Position numbers and translations under genes: made by a program. Positions 1 through 11,944 of a stretch of 64,000 nucleotides of DNA are shown here, piece by piece (within the stretch, counting starts at the first letter, position 1; each line of letters opens with the position of its first letter). The stretch spans positions 21,015,869 to 21,079,868 of the forward strand of contig CM119268.1 in NCBI GenBank assembly GCA_051294375.1. The letters are read 5' to 3'. A model generated the notes under the pieces. The model worked only from the letters and a program-made list of their open reading frames with translations, did no database searches and had not been told where the DNA came from. This DNA comes from Paraspadella gotoi (Eukaryota > Chaetognatha).

Positions 1-111
1 NNNNNNNNNNNNNNNNNNNNNNNNNNNNNNNNNNNNNNNNNNNNNNNNNNNNNNNNNNNNNNNNNNNNNNNNNNNNNNNNNNNNNNNNNNNNNNNNNNNN
101 NNNNNNNNNNN
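1..111. other. Assembly gap (111 N)
   Basis: Run of N at the left edge. The adjoining bases 112-180 are C/T-rich, so the gap probably sits in a pyrimidine simple-sequence tract. Confidence 0.99.
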
Positions 112-288
112 CCTCTTCCTCCTTCTCCTTCATTTCCATCTCTTCATCCTCTTCTCCTCTTCCTCCACAGTATTTCTTCCAGACGTATTTCGTCTTCACT
201 GTTTAAACTAAAATTAAAGAAAGATAATCGTCATATTCGTCGTTGTTGTTATTGTTGTTGTCGTTGTTGTCGTCGTCATCGTCGTAGA
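112..288. repeat. Pyrimidine tract and (GTT/GTC)n
   Basis: From 112 to about 180 the plus strand is almost entirely C and T in CTTC/CTCC steps. From about 238 to 285 it is an imperfect GTT/GTC trinucleotide array. No gene is visible. Confidence 0.8.
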
Positions 289-559
289 NNNNNNNNNNNN
301 NNNNNNNNNNNNNNNNNNNNNNNNNNNNNNNNNNNNNNNNNNNNNNNNNNNNNNNNNNNNNNNNNNNNNNNNNNNNNNNNNNNNNNNNNNNNNNNNNNNN
401 NNNNNNNNNNNNNNNNNNNNNNNNNNNNNNNNNNNNNNNNNNNNNNNNNNNNNNNNNNNNNNNNNNNNNNNNNNNNNNNNNNNNNNNNNNNNNNNNNNNN
501 NNNNNNNNNNNNNNNNNNNNNNNNNNNNNNNNNNNNNNNNNNNNNNNNNNNNNNNNNNN
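289..559. other. Assembly gap (271 N)
   Basis: Run of N between a GTC/GTT array on the left and a TTTTC pyrimidine tract on the right, so simple repeats flank both sides. Confidence 0.99.
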
Positions 560-1137
560 TTCTTTTCTTTTCTTTTCTGCTTTTTTCTCTCTTCTTCTTA
601 TTTTCTTTTTCTTTCATTTCATTTCCTTTTTTTCCTCCCTACAAATTCAGTAAATCGAAGAAAAGATTAAGTTTCTTTTCGAGAATCAAATTGATTAAAA
701 GATTAAGTAAATCGATCGAAAATCAGAGAAAGCGGAAAAACTCGACGAGAGAGTCGGTCGGTCTGCATGTCAGTCTGTCTGTCTTTTTCTGGGTCTATCG
801 GTGTTTTAATCGGACAATAGCAACAATATCACGCAGGGGGAGTGACTAGTCCCTCTAAAAATTTCTAATACTCTATTGCCCTCTATTGCAATACAATTTG
901 CAAACAACTTCATATGACTTTCTTTATATAAATCGAGTTGAAATTATCTTAGCGCGAAATTGCAAACGATTATCTTTCCTTCATGAAAATGCAACGAAGA
1001 AAGAAAGTTGGGCGGGAGACTAAGTGAACTTTGGAGCGAAAAAAAAGAATTTTAAATGAAAGAGTTTTTAACTGGCGAAGAGAAAAAGTTGGAGAAATGA
1101 ATATTAAAACAGTTTAGAGATAAAAATCTGTAAAAAA
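560..1137. other. AT-rich sequence, no gene seen
   Basis: After a short pyrimidine tract (560-635) this is AT-rich unique sequence with no open frame of note. A GGTC/GTCT-rich patch at about 750-790 resembles patches at 9,100, 17,850 and 20,130 that sit near dispersed repeats. Confidence 0.6.
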
Positions 1138-1298
1138 NNNNNNNNNNNNNNNNNNNNNNNNNNNNNNNNNNNNNNNNNNNNNNNNNNNNNNNNNNNNNNN
1201 NNNNNNNNNNNNNNNNNNNNNNNNNNNNNNNNNNNNNNNNNNNNNNNNNNNNNNNNNNNNNNNNNNNNNNNNNNNNNNNNNNNNNNNNNNNNNNNNNN
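1138..1298. other. Assembly gap (161 N)
   Basis: Run of N that opens directly into a (GA)n microsatellite at 1,299-1,323, so the missing sequence probably includes a long GA run. Confidence 0.99.
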
Positions 1299-1690
1299 GA
1301 GAGAGAGAGAGAGAGAGAGAGAGCGATGCAGAAAGATGACGATTAAAGGTCGTCACAAATGACAAGAAAATGTTGTTCGTGAGTTATGGTGACTCGATTC
1401 CGTGGGAGGAGGAAGAGAGATAACGGGAAAAAAAATAAAAGGAGGAAAGAAATAAGGAGAAAAAGGAATGAATAAAAAGAAAAGGAGGAAGTGAGATAAG
1501 AGAGGAAAAAAGGAAAATGAGGAATGAAAGAAGGAGAGAAAGGAATGGAAAAAAAGGTTAGAAAATAAAGAGAGAGGAAAAAAGAAAGATAGAAAGATTG
1601 ATAAACAATAGAAAGAAACGTGATAGAAAAAAAAACAAGAAGAAAAAGAAAGAAAAGTAAAAGAAGAGAGAAAAAAAGAAAACAAAAAAG
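1299..1690. repeat. (GA)n followed by a purine-rich tract
   Basis: (GA)n runs to about 1,323. From about 1,405 to 1,690 the plus strand is nearly all A and G in GAAA/GGAAA steps. Open frames on the minus strand here are phenylalanine/serine low complexity and are not taken as genes. Confidence 0.75.
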
Positions 1691-2221
1691 GAGCAGAGGT
1701 GAAGAAAGAAACGAATCAAAGCGAAAGTACGTGAGGTCAGTCAGTCCGTCAAAGTTCTCACCTTTTTTTTCCGAGTTTAAACTTTTTTCTTCATTCTAAT
1801 TCTTTTCCCTTTCTTTCTGCCTTTTTCTTCATTTTTTTCTCTTTTTATTATTATTATTTTCTCTTAAGTTATTGTGTTAATGAACTCTCATAATTTTATA
1901 GGTTGTTACTCTCACAATCATCAAGGGAAATTTTTACAAAATCTTTGAGGAATCAAATTCGTGAGAAAAACGAATTCGTTCTGACGGATTTTTATCGAGC
2001 CTGCCGGCGAAGCCGGTTCGGGCTCGATTTCCATTCGGTTAGAGTTATTTTTCTCCTTTCTTTTGTCGTTTCTGAATTTCTCACCAAATCCCGTCGATTA
2101 AACCGACTCTCTCTCTCTTTCTCTCCATCTCTCTCTCTCTGTCTCTCTTTTTCTCATTCTCTCACTCAACAACACATTATCCAAGAAAGACAAAACACGT
2201 AGAGAAGATCTTCCCTATCCG
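1691..2221. other. AT-rich spacer with CT tract, no gene seen
   Basis: T-rich sequence, then an ordinary stretch to about 2,105, then an impure CT microsatellite at about 2,107-2,165. No convincing coding signal. Confidence 0.55.
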
Positions 2222-3243
2222 CCTAATGTTTCCCTTTCGCCTTGTTTCCTTTCCCTTGCTTTCCTTCTTCCCCTTGTCATCCTTTCCCCTTGTTTCCTTT
2301 TCCCCTTCGTTTCCCCTTTCACCCTTGTATCCCTTTCCCTTGCTCTTAGTCTCCTTGCCTCCACATTTACCAGTTCACCAATTCATGTATTTCTCTTCCT
2401 TTTCCTTTTTATACTTTTTCGATTCCTTTTCCTTTTTTTATTTTCCTCTTTTCTCCTTTTCTATCATCCTCTTAACGCTCTCCGACTCTTTTCTCTTGCT
2501 CTTCTTTTCCCATTTCTAATTCCCCCCTTTCTACCCCCCTCTCTCTCTCTTCTCTCTCTCTCTCTCTCTCTCTCATCTCTTTTCCTCCTCTTTCTCCTTC
2601 CCTACTTACTCCTCGTCTTATTCCTTTTGCTTCTCGCCCGATCATCCCTCCTCCTCCGCCTCTCCCTCTCCCTTCCTTCTCTCCTCCTCAACGAATAGCC
2701 AAGAGGCCTTTCTTGAGCGTCGCATGAAGGTTTTTTTCCTTTTTTGGGAAGAAGACTTCGTTCGCAGAAAAAGAAAGAAGAAAAAAAAATAGAAACGGAA
2801 AAAAATATTAGCCCTCAATTAATCCGTTTTAAGTTGGCGCGTGACGCTTCGACGGCGGGAGTTATAGACGGCGGGCCATTTTTGTTTCTCTTTCTTTTTT
2901 TGAAAAGTCGCGGGGTGTTGATCTTTGTAGCTATTTTTTACATGGGATTTGTTGAACAAAGTGCTTTACTTTTGACAGATAGTGTTTATGATGATTTAAA
3001 CGAATAGCTAATGATGAAGCAGCTAGAAATATTATCGTTGCGTATGGATGACTTTTTTAATTTTTCACCAAACTCCAATACTTGTTAAATTCCGTTCTTC
3101 ACAGGCCGTTCGCATTGAATCACATTACAAACTCTGTTCTTCTCGTCCTCTTCCTTCTTTAGCACGTGAAAAGAGACATTACAATTTAACAATTTCACAT
3201 CACGGGTTGGAAGTTGAAAAAAAAAGTGATACATGCAATCATA
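2222..3243. repeat. Tandem segmental duplication, copy 1
   Basis: This kilobase matches 3,269-4,497 in the same order: a minisatellite of CCCTTTCCCCTTGTTT-like units, a CT tract, a segment with AAGAGGCCTTTCTTGAGCGT, and a segment ending with ACATGCAATCAT. The copies differ mostly by one-base insertions and deletions in homopolymers, which looks like uncorrected long-read error or unmerged haplotypes rather than old divergence. Confidence 0.85.
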
Positions 3244-3268
3244 NNNNNNNNNNNNNNNNNNNNNNNNN
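3244..3268. other. 25-N placeholder gap between duplicate copies
   Basis: Exactly 25 N, the same length as the gaps at 37,262, 41,243, 43,317 and 56,075. A fixed length suggests a software placeholder. It lies exactly between the two copies of a duplicated kilobase. Confidence 0.95.
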
Positions 3269-4497
3269 TAATCCCTTTCCCCCTTGTTTTCCTTTTCCCT
3301 TGTTTCCATTTCCCTTAGTATCCCTTTCCCCTTGTTCCCTTTCCCCTTGTATCCCTTTTCCCCTTGTTCCCTTTCCCCTGGTTTCATTTCCCCTTGTATC
3401 CCTTTCCCCTTGTTTCCCTTATCCCCTGTATCCCTTCCCCTGTTTTCCCTTTCCTTCTGTTTCCCTTTCCCCTTGTTTCCCTTTCCCTTGTTTCCCTTTC
3501 CCTTGTTTCCCTTTCCCTTGTTTCCCTTTTCCCCTTGTCCCTTTCCCCTTGTTTCCTTTCCCCTTGTTTCCCCTTTCACCATTGTATCCCTTTCCTTGCT
3601 GCTTTAGTCTCCTTTCCTTCCAGCATTTTACCGTTCCCAATTCATGTATTTCCTTCCTTTCCTTTTATACTTTTTCGATTCCTTTCCTTTTTTATTTTCC
3701 TCTTTTCCCTTTTCTATCTCCTCTTAACCCGTCTCCGACTCTTTTCCTCTTGCTCTCTTTTCCCATATCTAATTCACCCTTATCTTCCGCCCCTCTCTCT
3801 CTCTTCTCTCTCTCCTCTCTCTCTCTCTCATCTCTTTCGTCCTCCTCTTCTCCTTACCCTACTTATCGTCCTCTCGTCTTTCCTTTCTTCTCGTCGCCAT
3901 CATCCCTCCCCTCCGCCTCTCCCTCTCCCTCTGTCTCTCCTCCTCAAACGAATAGCCAAGAGGCTTTCTTGAGCGTCGCAAATAAGTTTTTTTCCTTTTT
4001 TGGGAAGAAGACTTCCTTGCGCAGAAAAAGAAAGAAGAGAAAAAAAATAAAAGAGAAAAAATATTAGCCTCAATTTATCGGTTTTAAGTTGGCGCGATGA
4101 CGCTTGATAACGCGGAGTTATAGACGGCGGGCCATTCTTTGTTTCTCTTTTTTTTTTGAGAAAGTCCGGGCTGTTAGATCTTTGTAGTATTTTTACATAG
4201 GGATTTTTGAACAAAGTCTTTGACTTTTGACAGATAGTGTTTATGATGTTTAAACGAATAGCTAAGATAAGAGTAGACAATATTATCGGTTGCGTAATGG
4301 AGACTTTTTTTAGATTTTTCACTCAAACTCCAATACTTGTTAAGTTCCGTTCTTCACGGCCGTTCGCATTGAATCACATTCACAACTCTGTTCTTTCTGT
4401 CTCTTCCTGTCAGCACTGCGTGAAAAAGAGACATTACAATTTAACAATTTCACATCACGGGTTGGAGTTGAAAAAAAAAAGGTATACATGCAATCAT
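3269..4497. repeat. Tandem segmental duplication, copy 2
   Basis: Second copy of 2,222-3,243, with a longer minisatellite block (3,270-3,600) of 16-bp CCCTTTCCCCTTGTTT-like units. Long open frames in it read as repeated FPFPLVS or GKGNKGK peptides and come from the minisatellite. The same minisatellite reappears reverse-complemented at about 4,572-4,620. Confidence 0.85.
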
Positions 4498-4954
4498 CTT
4501 TCTTGATAATGTGTTGTGCGAGTGAGAGAATGAGAAAAAGAGAGAACAGAGAGAAGAGAATGGAGAGAAAGAGGAACAAGGGGAAAGGGAAACAAGGGGA
4601 AAGTTAAACAAGGGGAAAGTGTAAAAAAGGATATTGAGGGGCGCATGAATTTGGTAAAGGGTTCTGATTTTTCCTCCTCTCGAATTTTTTAGCATTTCCC
4701 CAGAGTTCGCAAAAGGAGGACTTCCCCTCCGCTTTTCTTTCCTTTCTTTTTCCTTTCCTCCCCTCCACTTTTTTTCCTTTCCTCCCGTTTTGCTTTTTTT
4801 TTCCTTTCCTCCCCTCCGCTTTTTTTTCCTTTCCTCCCATTCTGCTTTTTTTTTGGCTTTTTTGTTTTTGATATTTTTTTCACTACCTTTTTACGTTTTC
4901 TTAAATAGTTTTTAAGTTTTCTATAATTATTGTATGTATCTCAATCTATATCAG
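4498..4954. repeat. Purine tract and ~24-bp minisatellite
   Basis: At 4,515-4,625 the plus strand is GA-rich. At about 4,719-4,855 a roughly 24-bp unit containing CCTTTCCTCCCCTCCGC is repeated about five times. The remainder to 4,954 is AT-rich with no gene. Confidence 0.7.
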
Positions 4955-5135
4955 TATAATATTGGTACAACAAATATAAAGTTTATCCATCCGTTTAATA
5001 AATAAGGTATCTTGTCCCTGACTTTTGACAGACTGTGTTTGGTTAAGATAAGATAAGATAAGATAAAATAATAACATAGCAGGACCCTGAAAGCTTTAAA
5101 TATCTCTTCGTCTAGTTTATTCACTTTTTTATAGG
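4955..5135 (-). repeat. Dispersed repeat family A, copy 1
   Basis: Matches the copy at 17,938-18,125 in the same orientation. Shared blocks include TTTAATAAATAAG, a TATCTTG(T/C)CCCTGAC segment, GCAGG(A/T)CCCTG and GTTTATTCACT. Here the middle is replaced by a short (GATAA)n run at about 5,045-5,070. Confidence 0.8.
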
Positions 5136-6040
5136 ATTACTTCTCTGGAATTTTGTTTACGATTCTCCTTTCTACATGACTCCGTCTCGTTCTTATTCTA
5201 CTTCCTCCTATTTTCATTTCCTCCTTTCCTCCCTCCTTCCTCCCTCCTCTTCTTCCGGTGACTTTTGTGGTGCATAATTGTTGATAAATCGAGCTCGCAG
5301 TCACGGATCGCGGGATTTCCTTTTCCCCCCGAATCCCGCAAGAGGGCGAACGTGGAAGATTAACGCCGTCGGTCGCCGTTTGAAACGAGAACGGATATAA
5401 CGAGATACCGAATACGGGAGAAGTATGTTTGGCTCGTATGACAATAAACTGAAAATGAAATGGAAATGGAAATATGAATATATTTTAAAAACTTCAGCGT
5501 CAAAATATCCTTTAAAAAATTCTTGAAAAAGTATTAAAACATTATTTTCGTAATAAGAAAGATATTTAAATAAGTCTGAATAAAATGAAAGATCCAATAA
5601 TGCATTCATAAAAATATTTTGTAGTAATCTCTCAAATATAAAAATAGTTGAAGGTGCAATCTATTAAAAAAAAATAATGTCGGAATTCTGAACCGTACAC
5701 ACTTAAAAACACGCTTCTCACCGCACACTTCTCACATTCCATTGCACACAGCCAAGTGAACAGGTGGTATCGACGGACACAAAATATTTCTTATCCAAGA
5801 TTTTTCTTTTCCTTCTTTTCTCCGTCGAAGGAAAATTCCCCCCAAACTCTCTTTTTCTTCAACTCCCTTTAATGTTTCTTCACAACCTTTGTCCCCCATT
5901 CTCTCTCACACACGCCCCCCCCAACCCACATCACCGTGTGCTCCTTCGAATAAATTGGGTCCATTTGTCAAAAAATGGCTAGACACACCAGCGCGTGTGA
6001 AAATATGGAAAGTTAAAAAAAAACGGAAGGAAAAAAATAA
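5136..6040. other. Unique spacer, no gene seen
   Basis: Mixed sequence with a moderately CpG-containing patch at 5,285-5,420 and an AT-rich stretch at 5,440-5,690. I see no splice-bounded open frame that stands out. Confidence 0.5.
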
Positions 6041-6044
6041 AAGA

Positions 6045-6049
6045 AGAGA

Positions 6050-6098
<49 letters not shown>

Positions 6099-6417
6099 CG
6101 AGAGAGAGAGAGAAGAGAGAGAGACTTAGAGATATGATGACGCGCGGGACGGAAGTGAAGAACGACTGCGTTTCCGAGTTGCGATCAAAAATGTGGAAAA
6201 TTTCTTGAGTACTCGTGAAAACCTTTCGATTGTTAAGTTTCCTCCAGATTAGATTAAAAAAAAAAACAAATTGTAGAAACATCTTTAATTATGAATGATC
6301 GCGATGTTGCTGCGGATTTTACTTCGCAAAACCAATCGCTTCTCACTACCTTTTTCATAGCCCTAACTTCGACCGGCAGGAAAAAAATTCGTGAAGAAAT
6401 GAAGAGAGAGAGAGAGA

Positions 6418-6451
<34 letters not shown>

Positions 6452-6475
6452 TAGAGAGAGAGAGAAGTGAGAGCG
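6045..6475. repeat. Two GA microsatellite blocks
   Basis: Imperfect (GA)n at about 6,045-6,126 and again at about 6,402-6,472, separated by about 275 bp of ordinary sequence without a clear gene. Confidence 0.85.
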
Positions 6476-6639
6476 GATATTTCCCAGTGAAGAGTTGAAG
6501 GTCACAGCGAAAAGGTTTTTTTTCAGGCGCGCGGTAGAAGGAAAAAAAGTCTGGAGGTTACAGGGGGACTGGATGTAAATGGCAGAGATGGAGGAAGGAA
6601 AGAAAGGCTGAGAAGTGAAATGTAATCTACAAAGGATTG

Positions 6640-6820
6640 CTGCGAAGAATTGCTGTGAAGCATTGCTGCAAAGAATTTCCGCCAATTATTGCTTTAAAGG
6701 ATTGCAGCAAAGGATTGCTGCAAAGGATTGTCGCTAGGATTACCAAAAAGTAATGCTGCAAAGCATTGCTGTAAAGCATTGATGCAAAGCATTGTTGCAA
6801 AGCATTGCTTCAAATGAAGA
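6640..6820. repeat. 15-bp minisatellite
   Basis: About twelve imperfect units of GCAAAGCATTGCTGC-like sequence in direct tandem. The unit length of 15 would keep a frame open, but units are interrupted and no coding role is proposed. Confidence 0.8.
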
Positions 6821-6901
6821 AAATCTTTGAGACAAAAAGAAAAATTAAAAGTTAAGTGAATAATGTTGATTCCGTAAAATCTAAAAGAAAAGTTTTTTAA
6901 A

Positions 6902-7181
<280 letters not shown>

Positions 7182-7480
7182 GAGAAACCGTTTAAACGAG
7201 GTTAAAGATGATTGACCGCGAATCTTAAGTTAAAATGGGCAGATGAAGGGAAACAAGACTTTCGGAGGATTTGTCTTTCTTAGTAGAAGGGGAGACGCAA
7301 ATGGACAAAAAATGGGTATTTTCTTTTTTCTTTGTCGCGAAAAAAAAAGAGAAAACTTTTTGGGGTTAGAGGAATTGAGAATATTATGTGGAAAGCACGA
7401 AGCCACGAGCCTTGTTGGAGACCACTTGGATGTCAGCGTCATGCATTTATGGAAAATAATAACAGGGGGCAGAGAACGAG
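7182..7480. other. Unique spacer, no gene seen
   Basis: Ordinary sequence containing overlapping open frames of 70-80 codons on both strands with no splice signals or recognisable motifs. Not called as a gene. Confidence 0.45.
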
Positions 7481-7710
7481 AATAGGAGAGAGAGTATAGA
7501 GAAGAAGAGAGCAGAGGAGCAGAGAGAGAAGGAGAGAGAGAGAGTAGAGAGAGAGAAAGAGAGAGCAGAGAAGAGAGAAAGAGAGAGAGAGAGAGAAAGA
7601 AAAGTGATTGATATTTTTTTTCGTTTCAGTTACTTATTGATTCGTATATTTTATAAATCATTCGATTTAAAAATTATTTCCTATTTTCGATTTAATTTTC
7701 TACCTTTCGA

Positions 7711-7750
<40 letters not shown>

Positions 7751-7762
7751 TGTCTCCTTCCT
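7481..7762. repeat. GA block then CT block
   Basis: Imperfect GA repeats at about 7,481-7,600 are followed, after 110 bp of AT-rich sequence, by CT repeats at about 7,711-7,756. The strand bias of the dinucleotide switches within 300 bp. Confidence 0.85.
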
Positions 7763-7799
7763 TTTCCGACACCTCAGTTTTCTTTATTTCGCTAAACTG

Positions 7800-8900
7800 G
7801 ATTTCTTCAAAATCTCTCATTTTTTCTTCTTTTTTTTCTTTCCTTCATTTGCTCAACCAAATTTCATTCTATCAGCAAACCTTTACAATATTAAAACTAA
7901 TATTTTTATTCCTTCCTCCTCTTTTTAAACATAATCCTTCTGCTTTTGTTTTTTTTTACTACTTTTCCTCTCCTTCCTAATCTCTTCCTCCTTATCTTAC
8001 TCTATTTTTCTTCTTCTTCCCCCTCTTTCTCCTCCTAATCCTTATTTATCTTCCTCCTCTTCCCCCTTATGATCCTTCTCTATTTTTTATTCTTCTTCCT
8101 CTTCCTCCTTCTTCTAATCCAACTGTATTTTTCTTCTTTTTCCTCCTCTTTCTCCTCCTATTCCTTTTTTTCTTCCTCCTCTTCCCCCTTATGATCCTTC
8201 TCTTTTTTTATTTTTCTTCCTCTTCCTCCTCCTCTTAATCCTACTTAATTTTTCTTCTTCTTCCTTCTCTTCCTCCTCCTCCTAATCCTTCTCTATTTCT
8301 TCCTCTTCTTCCTCCTAATCCTTTCTTCTCCCTTTCTTTTCCTCTCCTTTCTCAAATTCTTCCGAACCAAATAAAATAAAATAATAACCCTTCTCCCTCT
8401 CGCTCTTGAAATTGTCGTCCCGCAGCTCAAGTTTTGATCCAATGTTTACATTTTCCCTTCGATTCTTTTTCAACCTTTTTTTTCTAATCTGTTTTTCTTT
8501 TATTATTTTTAATCTCTTATTTTATTTTAATGTTTTTATTTTAATCTATTTTTTCTTCTTTCTCTTATTTTTTTTGTTCTTTAAATCTCTTTTCTTTATT
8601 TTTTTCATTTATTCTTTTTTTCTTTTTTTTCTTCTTTTAATCTCTTTTTTATATTTTATTTTATTCTATATTATTTTTCTTTTATTTTTTTTCTTAAGCC
8701 TTTTTTTTCTCTCTATTTTTTTTTATCCCTCTCTCTTTTTTTAATTACCATTTTTCTTCCCTATTTCTCAATTGATTGATTTCATTACCACCTTTTTCTC
8801 CCTCTTTCTTTCTCCCTTCTCTAAATCTACCTCTCTTCTCCCTCTTTTTCCTCTCATTGTTCTTTTCTTTCTCTCATGTTTCTATCTTGTTCTCTTTTTT
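7800..8900. repeat. 1.1 kb polypyrimidine tract
   Basis: The plus strand is overwhelmingly C and T, in TTCTTCCTCCTC-like steps to about 8,340 and T-rich TTTTATTTTT steps to about 8,750. Open frames here are phenylalanine/leucine/serine low complexity. Confidence 0.85.
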
Positions 8901-8959
8901 TTCCAGCCTCTTTCTCAGTTTTCTTTTGTGGTTCTGTTTACATGCGTTCGACTTACCGT

Positions 8960-9300
8960 GGATTTTGTTGTCGTTGTTGTTGTTTTTGTTGTTGTCTTCT
9001 TTTTTATTTTTCTTACGCTATTTTTTTTTCAACCCAAATTTTCTCAGAAAATTTTTTTATTTTATTATCCCTTAGTTTCCTCTTTGTGGTTGATATTTTT
9101 GTTGGTCCGTCGGTCCGCCCCCCCAATATTGTCGGGCATTCACATATATCATGTCAAAACAAAGAATTATGATAAATTATGCAAAAAAATGATGTCCGTC
9201 CAACAATTATTCAAAAAAATGATGTCCGTCCATTCGTCCGTCCATCCGTCCGTCCGTCTTACCTTAGCAAAAAACTCCAATTACTCGTGATTGGATAGAT
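8960..9300. repeat. (GTT)n and (GTCC)n patches
   Basis: GTT/GTC repeats at 8,962-8,998; a GGTCCGTCGGTCCG patch near 9,105; a direct repeat of AAAAAAATGATGTCCGTCCA at about 9,183 and 9,210; then (GTCC)n to about 9,260. No gene seen. Confidence 0.7.
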
Positions 9301-10140
9301 GGATTGGAATGAAAAGTTGTGTGTGGGTAGGGAAGTGTGAGATTAAGCAGTAAATGAAGTTTTGATGGAATCGTCCGAGTGTAATTGAATTTAAATGGAA
9401 AAAATAAAAAACCTGTTTCACTAATTGATTGTGCTTCTTTTTCTTTTTATATTAAATGTAAATGCAAGATGTATTAATTAATCAAATAATTAATCAGTTA
9501 ATTAATCTATCAATTTATTATTCAATTAATTTATTTATCTATTAATTAATTATTCAATCAATCAATTTATTTAGCAATTATTTATTTATTTAATCAATCA
9601 ATCAATCAATCGATCAGGTAAGTCAATCGTTATCGGCATTATTGTCTTCGTCGCCATCATCATCGTTGTTGCTTTTGTCGGGGTCAGTGAGGAAAAGACC
9701 TAAAAACAATCATTTCGGATCAAATTAATTAAATAATTTATTGCAATTAACTTGAATAAATTAATAAATTAATTAATTACCGCTAATGATCGTGGGCAGA
9801 TCCGACATTGTTTTCTCAAACTTGTTTAATTGTAAACTATGTATACAAATATATTTTTTTCTTTCCTTTTTTTTCAAGGTTGAGTTTAATTTTTTTCTAC
9901 TTTTTATACTTTTAAATCCATTTATTTTTTCTTTACTCTTTTGATTTTACGTTTTATCGTTTGTTTTGTTCTCTCGTTTATTCCTTCTAATTCTGTTTTT
10001 CGCTCGTTGCGGTTGTCTTTTGTTTTCTCAATTCGATTCGGTCCGTCGTTGACCGCGGCGCTGCGATCGCCCAACTTTAGCCTCGCCTCCCTCTGTTTTG
10101 AAGACTGACTCTTCCTTCACCTTTTAGCTATGCGTGAGAG
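9300..10140. repeat. AT-rich region with TTAATTAATCAA-type repeats
   Basis: Degenerate ATTA/ATCA arrays occupy 9,465-9,620 and 9,720-9,785. The rest is T-rich unique sequence with a mildly CpG-containing patch at 10,035-10,075. Confidence 0.6.
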
Positions 10141-10144
10141 AGAG

Positions 10145-10146
10145 AA

Positions 10147-10184
<38 letters not shown>
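10145..10184. repeat. (GA)n microsatellite
   Basis: About 40 bp of near-pure GA repeat just upstream of the acceptor-like site of the candidate exon at 10,205. Confidence 0.9.
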
Positions 10185-10187
<3 letters not shown>

Positions 10188-10204
10188 CCGTCCTCTCATT
10201 TCAG

Positions 10205-10359
10205 TCAGCGCCTCAGTTTTTCAATCAACAGCCCTATTCTCTGATCAACTTGCCCCAAGGGATTGTCCGAATGAAATGAAGGGAGCCGCCGGAGCGGACT
10301 TGTGGAGCTTATTGCTGGAGCGGGTGGTGGAAGAGGATTACTTACTTGAAGGGCCATAG
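10205..10359 (+). CDS. Candidate 3' terminal exon, unknown protein
   Basis: A pyrimidine-rich acceptor ending in CATTTCAG precedes an open frame of 50 codons that ends at TAG 10,357-10,359. Two bases complete a split codon, so the intron would be phase 1. The peptide is mixed in composition, with a helical, acidic end containing LWSLLLERVVEED. It is not simple sequence and its GC content is above the surroundings. I find no matching upstream exon and recognise no family. It could be chance. Confidence 0.28.
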
Positions 10360-10449
10360 CAAAAGACGTGATCATCGCTAGTTTACAACCAGTTGAAAAG
10401 AATGAAAAGTAAAACCCGTTTAATTTTCACGAATACTACTTCATCGATG

Positions 10450-10620
10450 AGGAAGGCAGGATATCAGGACGAGATTAAACGAGACTGTGAAAGAGTATTG
10501 ATTAAAAGTTGGAATGAATGGAGCCCTTAAACCAACCAAAGGCTCTCCAAAGTCAGGGGATAGCTTATTTGTTAAATAAATTAATAATTTTTATTTATGT
10601 TGTACTAATTTCACAATTTA
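10450..10620 (+). repeat. Dispersed repeat family A, copy 2
   Basis: Contains AAACGAGACTGTGAAAGAGT, then CCTTAAACCAACCAAAG, then AAAGTCAGGGG and ATAGCTTATTTGTTAAATAA. This is the order seen in the reverse complement of 17,938-18,125 and in the plus-strand copies at 62.6 and 62.8 kb. The copy is diverged and lacks the middle segment. Confidence 0.8.
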
Positions 10621-10850
10621 TTTTCATGTACTTTTCCAAATTGTCTTCTTAATCGTTTGCACATGTTTCTCTCGATTTCAAAACGTTTCCTTCCCATTCT
10701 TTTGCTTGTTTTGTTCTTCCAAACGTTCTCCCAAATGTTCTTCCTCCCCTTTGGTTCTCCCCGACCAAATTTTTTTTCCCACGACTACGAATATTCTTCT
10801 TCGTCTCGCGTCTCACAACAAGCCGGACTTCCCCGGGGTCCTTTTACGAG

Positions 10851-10881
<31 letters not shown>

Positions 10882-11236
10882 AGCCACGCGCCGCGAATAA
10901 CAAGCTCGTCCTGATTCAGTGAAAAAAGCAGGTAAGCATCCATTTCGATGCTTGGAAATTTATTGGTCCCTTTCATTGCACACGCACAGTTATGCATTCT
11001 CATGAATGATTTCTTTTCTCTTGAAGGCGAAACAGATTCACAGCCAAGTTAAGTTAAATGATGTTTCTTCATTGAGGTAAAATTACAAATAGTTCACTTG
11101 TGTTTGTGAACAGTGACACATTCACCACAATACGTGGAAAAAAAGTTGTTCCCCTTCAATGATAGAGGTGGGGACTACTAGTCCCTTTCAATGCACAGCG
11201 GGGGAATCGTGACAAATTGAGCTGAAAGATTTTTTG
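10621..11236. other. Spacer with short GA run, no gene seen
   Basis: Mixed sequence. A CpG-containing patch at 10,780-10,915 includes a GA run at 10,856-10,881. Two patches with GTCCCTTTCA(T/A)TGCACA, at about 10,963 and 11,190, may be fragments of one repeat. Confidence 0.45.
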
Positions 11237-11298
11237 TCATTTTGCAGTCCAGCGAGATGGAGAGAGAGAAGGAGAGAAGGAAAAAGAGAGAGATAGAT

Positions 11299-11391
<93 letters not shown>
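11237..11391. repeat. (GA)n microsatellite, ~90 bp pure core
   Basis: Impure GA repeats from 11,258 lead into a pure run from about 11,301 to 11,391. Confidence 0.95.
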
Positions 11392-11396
<5 letters not shown>

Positions 11397-11890
11397 CGGT
11401 CGGAGCGCGAAGGGAAATAAAGGTAGACGGAGCTTCGCGTGTTTGCGGTTATTGTGTTATTGTTATTATCCTCTTGGGGCCTTAAAGGCGTAAATACCGA
11501 CGGAAATAATAAATAATGAATAAAAAGAATAAATAAATAAAATAACGTTCGTACAACGCTTAGTGTCTCGTAAACGTTAGTCTTGTCGTGAAATATGTAC
11601 AAAGAGTACAAATACTATAATTATAAAAAATACATCATTTAAATGAAAACGATATTATATATTATATTATATATTATATTATTATATTATAACGATTTTA
11701 TAACTAGTTTGTTTTTTATTTGTTAAAAAAATGGGTTATTATTTAATTATTCCTAAAAAAAGGCTTTAACTACACTTTTAATCACTTAACTTTTTTTTCA
11801 ATCGCGCTCATATTTCTTCCTTTATTCCTGAGTTTAAAATGACTTACCCGCTAAAATGACTTACCCGCTAAAAGAAACCTTACTTCTTTT
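11392..11890. other. AT-rich spacer, no gene seen
   Basis: AT-rich with ATATT repeats at 11,655-11,695 and a direct duplication of AAAATGACTTACCCGCT at about 11,836 and 11,853. Confidence 0.5.
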
Positions 11891-11944
11891 AATCTGTTTC
11901 GTTGCCACCCGCAGAGAGAAACACGCCCATCGATAAAGAGAGAA

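Noticed and set aside
3048-4067. 339-codon open frame across the 25-N gap
   Set aside because: It crosses an N run and consists mostly of FPFPLVS repeats encoded by the 16-bp minisatellite.
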